From Carboxylicivirga sp. M1479 (GTDB lineage: Bacteria > Bacteroidota > Bacteroidia > Bacteroidales > Marinilabiliaceae): 64,000 nt of DNA. The stretch is taken from positions 62,001 through 126,000 of the forward strand of contig NZ_VKDE01000003.1 of the NCBI RefSeq assembly GCF_007097485.1. The letters are read 5' to 3'. Both the position numbers and the translations under genes were made by a program. Positions 37,430 to 45,368 of the stretch are shown here, one piece after another. How positions within the stretch are numbered: position 1 is the first letter of the stretch; every line of letters begins with the position of its first letter. The notes below the pieces were generated by a model, which was not told the DNA's origin, did no database searches, and saw nothing but the letters and a program-made list of their open reading frames with translations.

Positions 37430-39631
37430 ATGAAACGTTATATAGCAAAATTGTTTGTTGTTATGGTGGCCTTTTGGGGAGCATCTAACATGCAAGCACA
37501 GAAAATACAAGGCCAGGTTGTTGAGCATGGTCCAGAAGTTCCTTTGGTAGGCGTAAATGTCTATTGGGAAGGAACTACCGAGGGAACAATTACGGATACC
37601 AAGGGTGAATTTAAAATTAAACAGTCTAAAGTGTCTAATCGCTTGGTATTTAGTTATGTTGGATTTGACGAAGAGGTAGTTGAAGTAAAAGGGCTGCAAC
37701 GTTTACAAATATTTTTAAAAGCGGGTGCTAGTCTTGATGAAGTAACCGTTGAGCACCGGGTAAAAAGTAGTAGTGTGTCAAAATTAGATCCAATTTTCAC
37801 AGTTAATATTTCCGATAAAGAGCTATCCAAATTTGCATGTTGTAATTTATCAGAGAGCTTTGAGACAAATGCATCAGTTGATGTGTCATATGCCGATGCT
37901 GTTTCAGGTATCAAGCAAATAAAAATGCTAGGTCTCTCAGGTCGTTATTCGCAGCTGATGATGGAGAATATTCCAATTATACGAGGTGGTGAAGTCGCTT
38001 TTGGTCTTAGTTATATTCCGGGCACCTGGATGGAAAATATCCAGGTTTCCAAAGGAACATCCGCTGTTAAAAATGGCTATGAAAGCCTTACTGGGCAGAT
38101 TAATATTCATTATAAGAATCCCGATGGGAAAGAGAAGATGCATTATAATGTATACGGGAATCAGGATGGAAAAGTGGAGGCTAATGCAGGTTTAAGCTTT
38201 AATGTCAACGAGAAATGGTCAACCAATATTTTGGCGCATGGGAGTGGTAATACACGAAAGCTCGACATGAATAACGATGGTTTTTTGGATAAGCCACTTT
38301 CAAACACTATTAATGTACTAAATCGTTGGAATTATGTGAGTGATAAAATGACTGCTAAATTGGGTATTTCAGTCATAAATGAAAGCAGAAAGGGTGGTCA
38401 GCTAGAATACAATCATGAATTACCACAAAACCAACAAGAACAATATGGAATTGGAATTGATGTTACACGTTTAAATGCCTTTTCAAAATTAGGTTTTGTT
38501 TTGGATCGGCCGGCAACAAGTATTGGTTGGATTAGCTCTGCTAATTATTTTCAGCGCAATTCGTTTTATGGCTATAACCAACTTGATGTTGATCAGTTAA
38601 ACTTATATACAAATCTGATTTTTCAATCGTACATAAATAATACGCAACATACTTACAATGCCGGTATTAGCTTTAATTACGATGATAATAAAGAGTTATT
38701 TAATGATGTAAATGTAGGGTTTGAGGAATTTGTGGCTGGTGGCTTTTTTGAATACAACTATATTCCATCACAACAATTTTCGTTTCTGTTTGGATTAAGA
38801 AATGATTATAGTTCGCTGCATGGTAATTTTATCACACCACGTATTCATACTAAATATTCAATTAATGAAAAAACAATTGTACGAGCCTCAGCTGGAAAAG
38901 GGTATCGAACACCTAATGTTTTAAGCGAGAATACACAATTCTTAGCTAGCTCCAAGAATTTTGTTATTGCTGATGATGTTATACAGGAAGAAGCCTGGAA
39001 TTATGGGATTAGCTTAACCAAAGATGTTTTGATTAATGATCGTGATGCTTCTTTTTCTGTAGAGTTTTTTCGTACTGACTTTAAGAATCAATTAATTGTT
39101 GATTTGGATCAAAGTCAGAATGAAGTACACTTTTACAATTTAGATGGTCGCTCATTTGCCAACAGTTTTCAGCTTGAAGCATTTTACGAATTATTTACCC
39201 GTTTTGAGCTAGCAGCTGGTTATCGATATAATGATGTGCAGGCGACTTTAAACAATACTTTGCAGGAGGTGCCTTATGTGAGTCGCTATAAGGCCATGTT
39301 GTCTGGGCAGTATCGTACGCGAATGGATAAATGGCAGTTTGATATGACTCTGCAATTTCATGGCGACCAACGTTTGCCTGGTGCCAACTTCGATGATGAG
39401 CCTTTGGCAAGCAGGTCGAAGGAATACACCAATCTGATTGCCCAAATTACTAAAAACCATAGAAACTGGAGCTTTTATGTTGGAGCCGAAAACTTAACTA
39501 ATTATACTCAGGAAAATGCTATTATCGATGCCGATAACCCTTTTGGCGATAGCTTTGATGCGAGTCGTATTTGGGGGCCCCTGTATGGGCGAATGTTTTA
39601 TGTAGGTATTAAGTGTAAATTGGATCGTTAA
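37430..39631 (+). CDS. TonB-dependent outer-membrane receptor, probably metal-related
   Basis: 733-residue receptor with signal peptide (about 1-23). A carboxypeptidase-like regulatory domain follows (about 25-100: GQVVEHGPEVPLVGVNVYWEG...GTITDTKGEFKI). The plug contains KFACCNLSESFETN (Cys137-Cys138) and IKMLGLSGRYSQLMMENIPIIRG. A long C-terminal beta barrel ends MFYVGIKCKLDR. It imports a substrate across the outer membrane with TonB energy. The adjacent Cys-Cys in the plug and the neighbours on both sides (Cys-rich protein, HMA-domain protein) suggest copper or another soft metal, or a metallophore (inference). The gap to the HMA gene is 19 nt. Confidence 0.9.
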   Translation: MKRYIAKLFVVMVAFWGASNMQAQKIQGQVVEHGPEVPLVGVNVYWEGTTEGTITDTKGEFKIKQSKVSNRLVFSYVGFDEEVVEVKGLQRLQIFLKAGASLDEVTVEHRVKSSSVSKLDPIFTVNISDKELSKFACCNLSESFETNASVDVSYADAVSGIKQIKMLGLSGRYSQLMMENIPIIRGGEVAFGLSYIPGTWMENIQVSKGTSAVKNGYESLTGQINIHYKNPDGKEKMHYNVYGNQDGKVEANAGLSFNVNEKWSTNILAHGSGNTRKLDMNNDGFLDKPLSNTINVLNRWNYVSDKMTAKLGISVINESRKGGQLEYNHELPQNQQEQYGIGIDVTRLNAFSKLGFVLDRPATSIGWISSANYFQRNSFYGYNQLDVDQLNLYTNLIFQSYINNTQHTYNAGISFNYDDNKELFNDVNVGFEEFVAGGFFEYNYIPSQQFSFLFGLRNDYSSLHGNFITPRIHTKYSINEKTIVRASAGKGYRTPNVLSENTQFLASSKNFVIADDVIQEEAWNYGISLTKDVLINDRDASFSVEFFRTDFKNQLIVDLDQSQNEVHFYNLDGRSFANSFQLEAFYELFTRFELAAGYRYNDVQATLNNTLQEVPYVSRYKAMLSGQYRTRMDKWQFDMTLQFHGDQRLPGANFDDEPLASRSKEYTNLIAQITKNHRNWSFYVGAENLTNYTQENAIIDADNPFGDSFDASRIWGPLYGRMFYVGIKCKLDR

Positions 39632-39650
39632 CTTATTTAATGTGTGAATT

Positions 39651-40187
39651 ATGAAAACAATAACATTAGTGCTCATATTGCTAGTTACCATTTTGACCAA
39701 TGCTCAAGAGAAGAATCAGGTGACAACTACTACTTTTAAAGCATCCATTACTTGCGAAAATTGCGAGGCGAAAATTATGAAGCAGCTTCCTTACGAGAAA
39801 GGTGTAAAGGATGTTCGGGTTGATGTTGACAATAAGCTAGTCACAGTAAGTTATAAGTCTTTGAAAAATACCGATGAAAGGTTAAATTCAGCGATTAAGA
39901 AGCTGGGTTTTCAGGTTGTAACAATTGGCCAACCAAGCATAATTGCGGTTAATGGTAATTGCGATATGTGTAAAGAACGAATTGAAAAAGCCACCTTACA
40001 GCTTGATGGAGTTGATGTTGCTATTTGGAGTGCTAAAGAAAAGCAGTTAAGTGTTTTTTATGATGATTCGATGATTAATTTAGGGATGATTGAACAAGCT
40101 GTTGCTGCCGTTGGTCATGATGCTGGTAGTTCTATAGCCAAGGATGAAGTGTACGCTTCCTTACCAGATTGCTGTAAGTATCGATAG
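39651..40187 (+). CDS. Exported protein with two heavy-metal-associated (HMA) domains
   Basis: 178-residue protein with a signal peptide (about 1-19) and two ferredoxin-like HMA domains. Each has a CxxC metal site: ITCENCEAK (Cys35, Cys38) and NGNCDMCKER (Cys104, Cys107). A further Cys174-Cys175 pair lies near the C-terminus (LPDCCKYR). Such proteins bind Cu(I), Zn or similar ions; the periplasmic location would suit receiving metal from the TonB receptor encoded 19 nt upstream. Specific metal not determinable. Confidence 0.88.
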   Translation: MKTITLVLILLVTILTNAQEKNQVTTTTFKASITCENCEAKIMKQLPYEKGVKDVRVDVDNKLVTVSYKSLKNTDERLNSAIKKLGFQVVTIGQPSIIAVNGNCDMCKERIEKATLQLDGVDVAIWSAKEKQLSVFYDDSMINLGMIEQAVAAVGHDAGSSIAKDEVYASLPDCCKYR

Positions 40188-40227
40188 GTACTCATCGCAT
40201 TGAACTATGAGGTTTTGTTTAGTTGCG

Positions 40228-40258
40228 ATTGATGCCTACGAATAATTTTCTAACTTTG
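40228..40258 (+). promoter_or_regulatory. Promoter of tRNA-Arg
   Basis: ATTG (40228-40231), 19 nt, TAACTTTG (40251-40258), an exact -7 match. The tRNA starts 12 nt after it, so the leader would be only about 5 nt. Confidence 0.6.
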
Positions 40259-40269
40259 CGCACCTTATT

Positions 40270-40341
40270 GGCCCCGTAGTTCAACGGATAGAATGTAGGA
40301 TTCCGGTTCCTATGATGTGGGTTCGATTCCCGCCGGGGTCA
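40270..40341 (+). tRNA. tRNA-Arg (CCG)
   Basis: Complete cloverleaf. Acceptor GGCCCCG/CGGGGTC (one G-T wobble), D-arm GTTC/GAAT, anticodon stem TAGGA/TCCTA with loop TTCCGGT giving anticodon CCG, and T-arm GTGGG-TTCGATT-CCCGC. Discriminator A, CCA not encoded. Reads CGG. Confidence 0.93.
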
Positions 40342-40365
40342 CAATCAAGACCTTCAAAACAATGC

Positions 40366-40402
40366 AAAAACCTGTAAATCGTTTGATTTACAGGTTTTTT
40401 TA
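40366..40402. terminator. Terminator between tRNA-Arg and cheA
   Basis: A perfect 15-bp stem (40366-40380 with 40385-40399) with loop GTTT and A/T runs on both sides; it serves tRNA-Arg and convergent cheA. Confidence 0.9.
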
Positions 40403-40409
40403 TGGGTTT

Positions 40410-42410
40410 TTAATTGCAAGTATGATAGTTGAAAATACTAGTGTCAATTAAGAATGCAATTTCTCCATTACCTAAAACGCTGGCAGCTGTAAATTCATCA
40501 TGATCTCTTACCAAATTACCCATTGGTTTAAGTACCGCCTGATGTTGACCAATAATTTCATCTGTCAGAATAGCAATTCTTGCGCCGTTTCTGTTAAGTA
40601 TTAAAGTTTTATAGTTGTTTGGTTCGTTGTTGAGTAAGCCAAAATGATGCCTTAACGAAATAAAAGGTATAAGACTTTGTTCAAAGCTAATGGTGCCATG
40701 CTTTAAGCGTGTTTGTAATTCGTCGCAGCTAATTTGAGAACATAGTTCTATTTCATTTAAGGGCACAAGGCAATTCATAGAGCCCGATTTTATTAGCAAC
40801 GTATCCATTATGGAAATAGATTGCTGTAGAATTATTGTAAAAGTGGATCCTTTCTCAAGCTGACTCGATATTTCAAGAGAACCACGCATTTCGGCTACTT
40901 TCTGGCGTACCACATCCATGCCTACTCCTCTGCCTGATATAGAAGTTACTTCTGAAGCTGTAGAAAATCCCGGATGGCAAATTAATTCGTATATCTCATT
41001 GTCTGATAATTTATCCGTACTGCTGACGATGCCTCTTTCAACTGCTTTTTTAAGTAGTTTATTTTTGTCTAGTCCTTGACCGTCATCCGAAACTTCAATA
41101 AAAATATTACTTCCTGAGTTGTAGGCTTTGAGCTTTATTGTTCCTTTTGCTTGCTTTCCTTTTTCTTGTCTTTCCTCTGGAGTTTCTATGCCGTGATCAA
41201 GCGCATTTCTTAGCATGTGAACAAGTGGCTCGGCAATCATATCAATCGTACTCTTGTCCAACTCGGTTTCCATGCCTTCGGTTATAAAATCTACTTCTTT
41301 TCCTAAGTCATTTGAAATGTCGCGAACCAGGCGATTAAACTTAGGAGTGATATCTCTGATTGGAATTAATCGAACTTCCAATGCATTATTTCTGAAATTG
41401 GTCGATAGTTTATCCAACTTCTCAATTTGCGAACGAATGGGATTGAATATTTTATCGTTTGTCATGAGGTTTAATTGCGAACTAGTTGTAATTAGTTCAC
41501 TAACCAAAAACATTAAGTGATCGAGTTTATCAGAATGAACATAAACACGATTCATATTCTGGCGAATGGAATCGATGGCATTTTGCGATTTGCTTATGCT
41601 GTTATTTGATGATTCTTCACTGATTATAATGTCTGTTTCATCAACATGCACCTGTGAGTCTTCTTCACTTTCACTCAGCTTCTCCTTAACAGAATCTAGC
41701 TGTTCGTCATTAAATACATCGTAATCGGCTACTTTTCTAATGATGCAATATTCATATACGAACATTAATGCATCTTCCATTAACTCATCATCTATCTCTC
41801 CAACAATAAAAATACTCCATCTTTCATCATCATCCGATTCCGATGGTAAAGGATTTATTGATCGGATTTCGCCTATTTCACTTAAATCCTTGATTGCATA
41901 AAAAATGTTGATTTTCCGATCAAGAATATTTTGAGGGGTGTGAAGAATTATATTGTAGGTGGCAACAGGTGCAGAGCCATCTTTTGTAGTTATAGCTTTG
42001 AAGTCGCCAGCTGCGCTTGATGCACTGATGATGTTTTCTGATTGTTTAAGTAAGCTTATTTGATTGTTGGCTGTATTGACATTTTTCATGTCTTTATCTT
42101 CAATCAAAGCAAATAACTGATCAACAGTCTTTAGTGTTAAGTCTAGAATGTCTTTGTTGACTTGTAGAACCCCGTTTCGTAATAAATCATAAATGTTTTC
42201 AATGCTATGAGTAAGCTCATTCATTGTATCAAAACCATACATGCCACTAACGCCTTTTATGGTATGCATTACCCTAAAAACCTCTTGAATTAAATCCATG
42301 TTATCTGGATGTTTCTCCAAATCCAGAATTATTCCCTCCATAGAATTCAGTAGGGTTGTTGCTTCGTTAATGAATAGCTGCTTAAATTTTGAAATGTCGT
42401 TGATGTCCAT
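40410..42410 (-). CDS. cheA: Chemotaxis histidine kinase CheA
   Basis: Cytoplasmic kinase of the chemoreceptor array, 666 residues. P1 (HPt, about 1-110) has phospho-acceptor His49 in VMHTIKGVSGMYG. A P2-like module sits at about 150-235 and the P3 dimerisation helices at about 275-345. The P4 ATPase has MLRNALDHGIETPEER, DDGQGLDK and GRGVGMDVV. A CheW-like P5 runs from about 530 to the end. All catalytic motifs are intact. No cheY, cheB or cheR is next to it; cheW and a chemoreceptor gene lie 16-19 kb downstream on the same strand. With no flagellar genes in view and T9SS genes present, control of gliding is a possible output (inference). Confidence 0.93.
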   Translation of the reverse strand: MDINDISKFKQLFINEATTLLNSMEGIILDLEKHPDNMDLIQEVFRVMHTIKGVSGMYGFDTMNELTHSIENIYDLLRNGVLQVNKDILDLTLKTVDQLFALIEDKDMKNVNTANNQISLLKQSENIISASSAAGDFKAITTKDGSAPVATYNIILHTPQNILDRKINIFYAIKDLSEIGEIRSINPLPSESDDDERWSIFIVGEIDDELMEDALMFVYEYCIIRKVADYDVFNDEQLDSVKEKLSESEEDSQVHVDETDIIISEESSNNSISKSQNAIDSIRQNMNRVYVHSDKLDHLMFLVSELITTSSQLNLMTNDKIFNPIRSQIEKLDKLSTNFRNNALEVRLIPIRDITPKFNRLVRDISNDLGKEVDFITEGMETELDKSTIDMIAEPLVHMLRNALDHGIETPEERQEKGKQAKGTIKLKAYNSGSNIFIEVSDDGQGLDKNKLLKKAVERGIVSSTDKLSDNEIYELICHPGFSTASEVTSISGRGVGMDVVRQKVAEMRGSLEISSQLEKGSTFTIILQQSISIMDTLLIKSGSMNCLVPLNEIELCSQISCDELQTRLKHGTISFEQSLIPFISLRHHFGLLNNEPNNYKTLILNRNGARIAILTDEIIGQHQAVLKPMGNLVRDHDEFTAASVLGNGEIAFLIDTSIFNYHTCN

Positions 42411-42758
42411 GCTAAGGCTTTTACTTTCAATCGGTTTTTACATTGCATCAAAAGTAGGAAATAACACTAAACGACTTATGACCCTTTAGTGCTGTTTTTG
42501 CTCAAATAAGTTTCGATTCTGGTTTTAAATAGTGTTAACTGCCGCTTAAAAACTTCAACAAGGAAGGTATGGGTAAAAACGCCGAGCTGCAGTTGATATT
42601 CAGATTATGAAAATTAAACGACAATAAATGGCTGTACTTGGTGTTTGCAGGAAAGCAATTTGAGGAATGGTTTCTGATGAAGTAATAATGTTGAAAAAGG
42701 GCCACAATATATGTAGTAAAAGTGGGGAATCGGGATGTGACCCTTTTTCTTATGAGAA
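42411..42758. other. Intergenic stretch upstream of cheA
   Basis: AT-rich, no supported gene. Short open frames on the minus strand at about 42535-42802 exist in two frames at once and look like chance. The cheA -7 candidate is at 42449-42456. Confidence 0.5.
42449..42456 (-). promoter_or_regulatory. Possible -7 element of cheA
   Basis: Minus strand TACTTTTG, an exact consensus match 38 nt upstream of the cheA ATG; no TTG is found at the expected -33 position. Confidence 0.4.
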
Positions 42759-42887
42759 TTAATTTCGCAGGCCAGAACCGTAATAGGCTTGCGGACATTC
42801 AACTGCGGCCAGCCTGTTGCTAGAGCTGCAGCTGTATGACAATAATGTGATTAAACAAATAATTGCGAGAAAGACTATTTTTTTCAT
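42759..42887 (-). CDS. Small lipoprotein (42 aa)
   Basis: Short gene with a clear lipoprotein signal: basic MKK, a hydrophobic run of about 14 residues, and lipobox LLSYSC with lipidated Cys20. The mature part is only about 23 residues (ends GSGLRN) and contains one Cys-Pro pair (VECPQAYYG). It resembles the tiny lipoproteins with a CPxAY-like motif that are scattered through Bacteroidota genomes; function unknown. The ATG is at 42887 on the minus strand, about 350 nt upstream of cheA and in the same direction. Confidence 0.65.
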   Translation of the reverse strand: MKKIVFLAIICLITLLSYSCSSSNRLAAVECPQAYYGSGLRN

Positions 42888-43248
42888 GTCGATGGTGTAT
42901 TAATTGATAAAGTTCTGGTTTTTAGTTTTTACTTTAGTATTTCGAAGCATTGCTAGTTAAGCAGGCAAAGTTGCCTAAATGTAATTACATAAAAACAACC
43001 TTTAATAGGTGAAAGTGCAGTAGCACAAAAGGGTTGGTGCTCTGAATATAAAGTATTGTTTTTACTGCAAAAGTACCTATTCGCTACCTGTCCCAAATGA
43101 CTTGATTAAATTGGTGGTATTTTCATGGATTATTTCAAATGATTCATTTTGTGATGATTTTTTTGATAAAAAAGCTGACAAAACTTGAGTTGTTATGTCG
43201 ATTGCTTATTTTAGAATTCTTGCTTGGCAAGTAACCAATGATTAATTG
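42888..43248 (+). other. Intergenic region upstream of the signalling cassette
   Basis: No gene seen. It presumably holds the promoter for the six-gene cassette. A short dyad CTTGC-TTG-GCAAG at 43219-43231 lies 18 nt before the first start codon. No exact -33/-7 pair was found. Confidence 0.45.
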
Positions 43249-44688
43249 ATGAAAGAAGACAACAAAGAGAGCTTGTTGATTATAGATAAGGACCCAGATA
43301 GTTTAAGGTTGTATGAATTGATATTTAGAGATTTATATATACTTAAATTTGCTGATAATCATCAAACAGCTAAAAAAATAATAGAAAGCAATAAAACAAA
43401 AGTAGTAATAGCCGATAGTGTGCAGTACTTTGGTTCTATCGTAGATTGTTTTAGTGAACTAAAAGTTGATTTTCCATTTCTTAAATTTTTAATCGTTACA
43501 AATTTTCGCGACTCTCAGTTTGTTGAAAATGCCATTAATAAAGCTGGAGTTTATAGCTTTTTTACTAAACCTGTTGAACCACATCGTATTATAGTAGCCG
43601 TTGAAAAAGCCATTGAGCAATATAACTTAGAATCAAAACAAAAGGAATTAATTAGTTCATTACAGGAGAAAAACGATGCCTATCAATTGTTGCTGCAAAG
43701 GCTGAGTAAAGAGGAGAAGAAGTTTAGAACATTATATGAATCGCGCACTGAGCCGACGTTTATCGTTTGTAAAAAAGGACGACTATTGGCCTGTAACAAT
43801 GCTGGGCAAAAATTCATTTCAAATAATTCATCGCTTAATAAGTCATTTCATTTTTGCTTAATTGAAGAAATAAGAAAAACGTTTGATGATTATTTATCAG
43901 TTATTGGCGAAGCGAAAAGCCATAAGCAACAGCCCGTTGAATTTTCGATTAATAAAGAGATTTACTATTTCGAGATAAACCATGTTGAGTTGCAATACGA
44001 TGAACAGGAGTCGTTTATGATATGGCTTAACGATGTTTCTTTGCAAAAAGAGATGGAGAAAAAGGTACTGCAATCCATTATACAAACCGAAGAAAAGGAA
44101 CGTAGGCGATTTTCGCAAGAATTACATGATGGTATTGGTCCATTGTTATCAACAACAAAGCTATATTTGCAATGGTTTAGCCGACCAGATTCCAAAGCGG
44201 ATAAATCAGTAATTATTTCAAAAGCTGAAGAAACTCTGGAGGAAACAATTGCAAGCTTAAGGGAGATTTCGAATAACATAAGCCCAAATGTTCTCTTGAA
44301 TTTTGGGCTTAATACAGCTCTTAAAGCTTTTATTGATAGAATTAAGGCCGTTTCCAATATTAATATATTATATTCAAATACTGTATTGGAAAGGTTGAAT
44401 AACGAAGTAGAGGTAACTATTTATCGACTTGTAGGCGAATGTGTTAATAATACAATAAAACATGCAAAGGCAAGTGAAGTTAGTGTGCAAATAGATAAGA
44501 GCGGAGATTTGCTTCAGGTAACATACAAAGACAATGGTATTGGTTTTAATGTAGAGCAAGGACTAAGTGAGATAAAAGGTAACGGTTTGGTTAATATGCA
44601 ATCTCGTGTTCTCTCATTGGGAGGATCGTTAAACATCGAATCAGGTATTAACCAGGGTACCAAATTGACTTTAAATATTAAAGCGTAA
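43249..44688 (+). CDS. Cytoplasmic histidine kinase, receiver-PAS-HisKA_3 type
   Basis: 479-residue soluble kinase. The N-terminal receiver-like domain (about 8-125) has acidic IIDKD, an aspartate in VVIADSV, and Lys in FTKP. A PAS-like region follows (about 155-270). HisKA_3 has His293 in FSQELHDGIGP, and the ATPase domain has ECVNNTIKHAKAS, YKDNGIGF and GNGLVNMQSR. HisKA_3 kinases pair with LuxR-type regulators, and one is encoded 11 nt downstream, its probable partner. Start set at ATG 43249; a TTG precedes it directly. No membrane segments, so the signal is intracellular or comes from other proteins of the cassette through the receiver domain. Confidence 0.88.
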   Translation: MKEDNKESLLIIDKDPDSLRLYELIFRDLYILKFADNHQTAKKIIESNKTKVVIADSVQYFGSIVDCFSELKVDFPFLKFLIVTNFRDSQFVENAINKAGVYSFFTKPVEPHRIIVAVEKAIEQYNLESKQKELISSLQEKNDAYQLLLQRLSKEEKKFRTLYESRTEPTFIVCKKGRLLACNNAGQKFISNNSSLNKSFHFCLIEEIRKTFDDYLSVIGEAKSHKQQPVEFSINKEIYYFEINHVELQYDEQESFMIWLNDVSLQKEMEKKVLQSIIQTEEKERRRFSQELHDGIGPLLSTTKLYLQWFSRPDSKADKSVIISKAEETLEETIASLREISNNISPNVLLNFGLNTALKAFIDRIKAVSNINILYSNTVLERLNNEVEVTIYRLVGECVNNTIKHAKASEVSVQIDKSGDLLQVTYKDNGIGFNVEQGLSEIKGNGLVNMQSRVLSLGGSLNIESGINQGTKLTLNIKA

Positions 44689-44699
44689 CGAACAAAATT

Positions 44700-45347
44700 A
44701 TGGGAACTGCAAAGATTTTTTTGGTAGATGATCATCGAATTTTTCGTGAAGGATTAAAAAACCTGATTGAATTTGAAGATGTTGGAACAATTGTAGGAGA
44801 AGCTTCTAACGGACAAGAGTTTTTAGATAAAATGGATGCTCAAGAAATTGATTTAGTATTAATGGATATCTCAATGCCAATTCTTAACGGTATTGAAACC
44901 ACCATTAAAGCACTTCATCAAAACCCAGATCTAAAAATTGTAGCACTTTCAATGCATGGAGATGATGAATATTACTACAAAATGATTGAAGCAGGAGCAA
45001 AAGGATTTTTGTTAAAAGATAGTGGTATCAAAGAGATTGAGCACGCGATACGTACAGTAATAAATGGCGATAGTTATTTTTCCAATGAGTTACTGCGAAG
45101 GATTATTACTAACATTAATAAACCCGAACAGAATAGTGTAATTAAAGAGCATAATATTTCAAAAAGAGAATTAGAAGTACTGAAAGAAATATGCAATGGT
45201 TTAACCAATGACGAGATTGCTGAGAAATTATTCATTAGCGCTCAAACCGTAAAAGGGCATCGAAGTAGTTTGTTAGCGAAAAACAATTGCCGCAACAGTG
45301 CCAGTTTAGTAATGTTTGCCATTAAAAACAAACTGGTGGAATTATAA
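44700..45347 (+). CDS. NarL/FixJ-type response regulator
   Basis: 215 residues. The receiver has FLVDDH, phospho-acceptor Asp56 in LVLMDISMP, and Lys in LLKDS. The LuxR-type helix-turn-helix lies at about 148-210, with ISKRELEVLKEICNG, TNDEIAEKLFISAQTVKGHRS. It should bind DNA as a dimer. It sits 11 nt after the HisKA_3 kinase gene, its likely cognate partner, and 21 nt before the hybrid kinase. It is the only DNA-binding output within the six-gene cassette. Confidence 0.93.
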   Translation: MGTAKIFLVDDHRIFREGLKNLIEFEDVGTIVGEASNGQEFLDKMDAQEIDLVLMDISMPILNGIETTIKALHQNPDLKIVALSMHGDDEYYYKMIEAGAKGFLLKDSGIKEIEHAIRTVINGDSYFSNELLRRIITNINKPEQNSVIKEHNISKRELEVLKEICNGLTNDEIAEKLFISAQTVKGHRSSLLAKNNCRNSASLVMFAIKNKLVEL

Positions 45348-45368
45348 AAGTTTTAAGGATATACAAAG

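Noticed and set aside
42535-42802. Two overlapping minus-strand frames in the region before cheA
   Set aside because: Different frames over the same DNA, no start context or family resemblance, and they conflict with the better supported small lipoprotein at 42759-42887.
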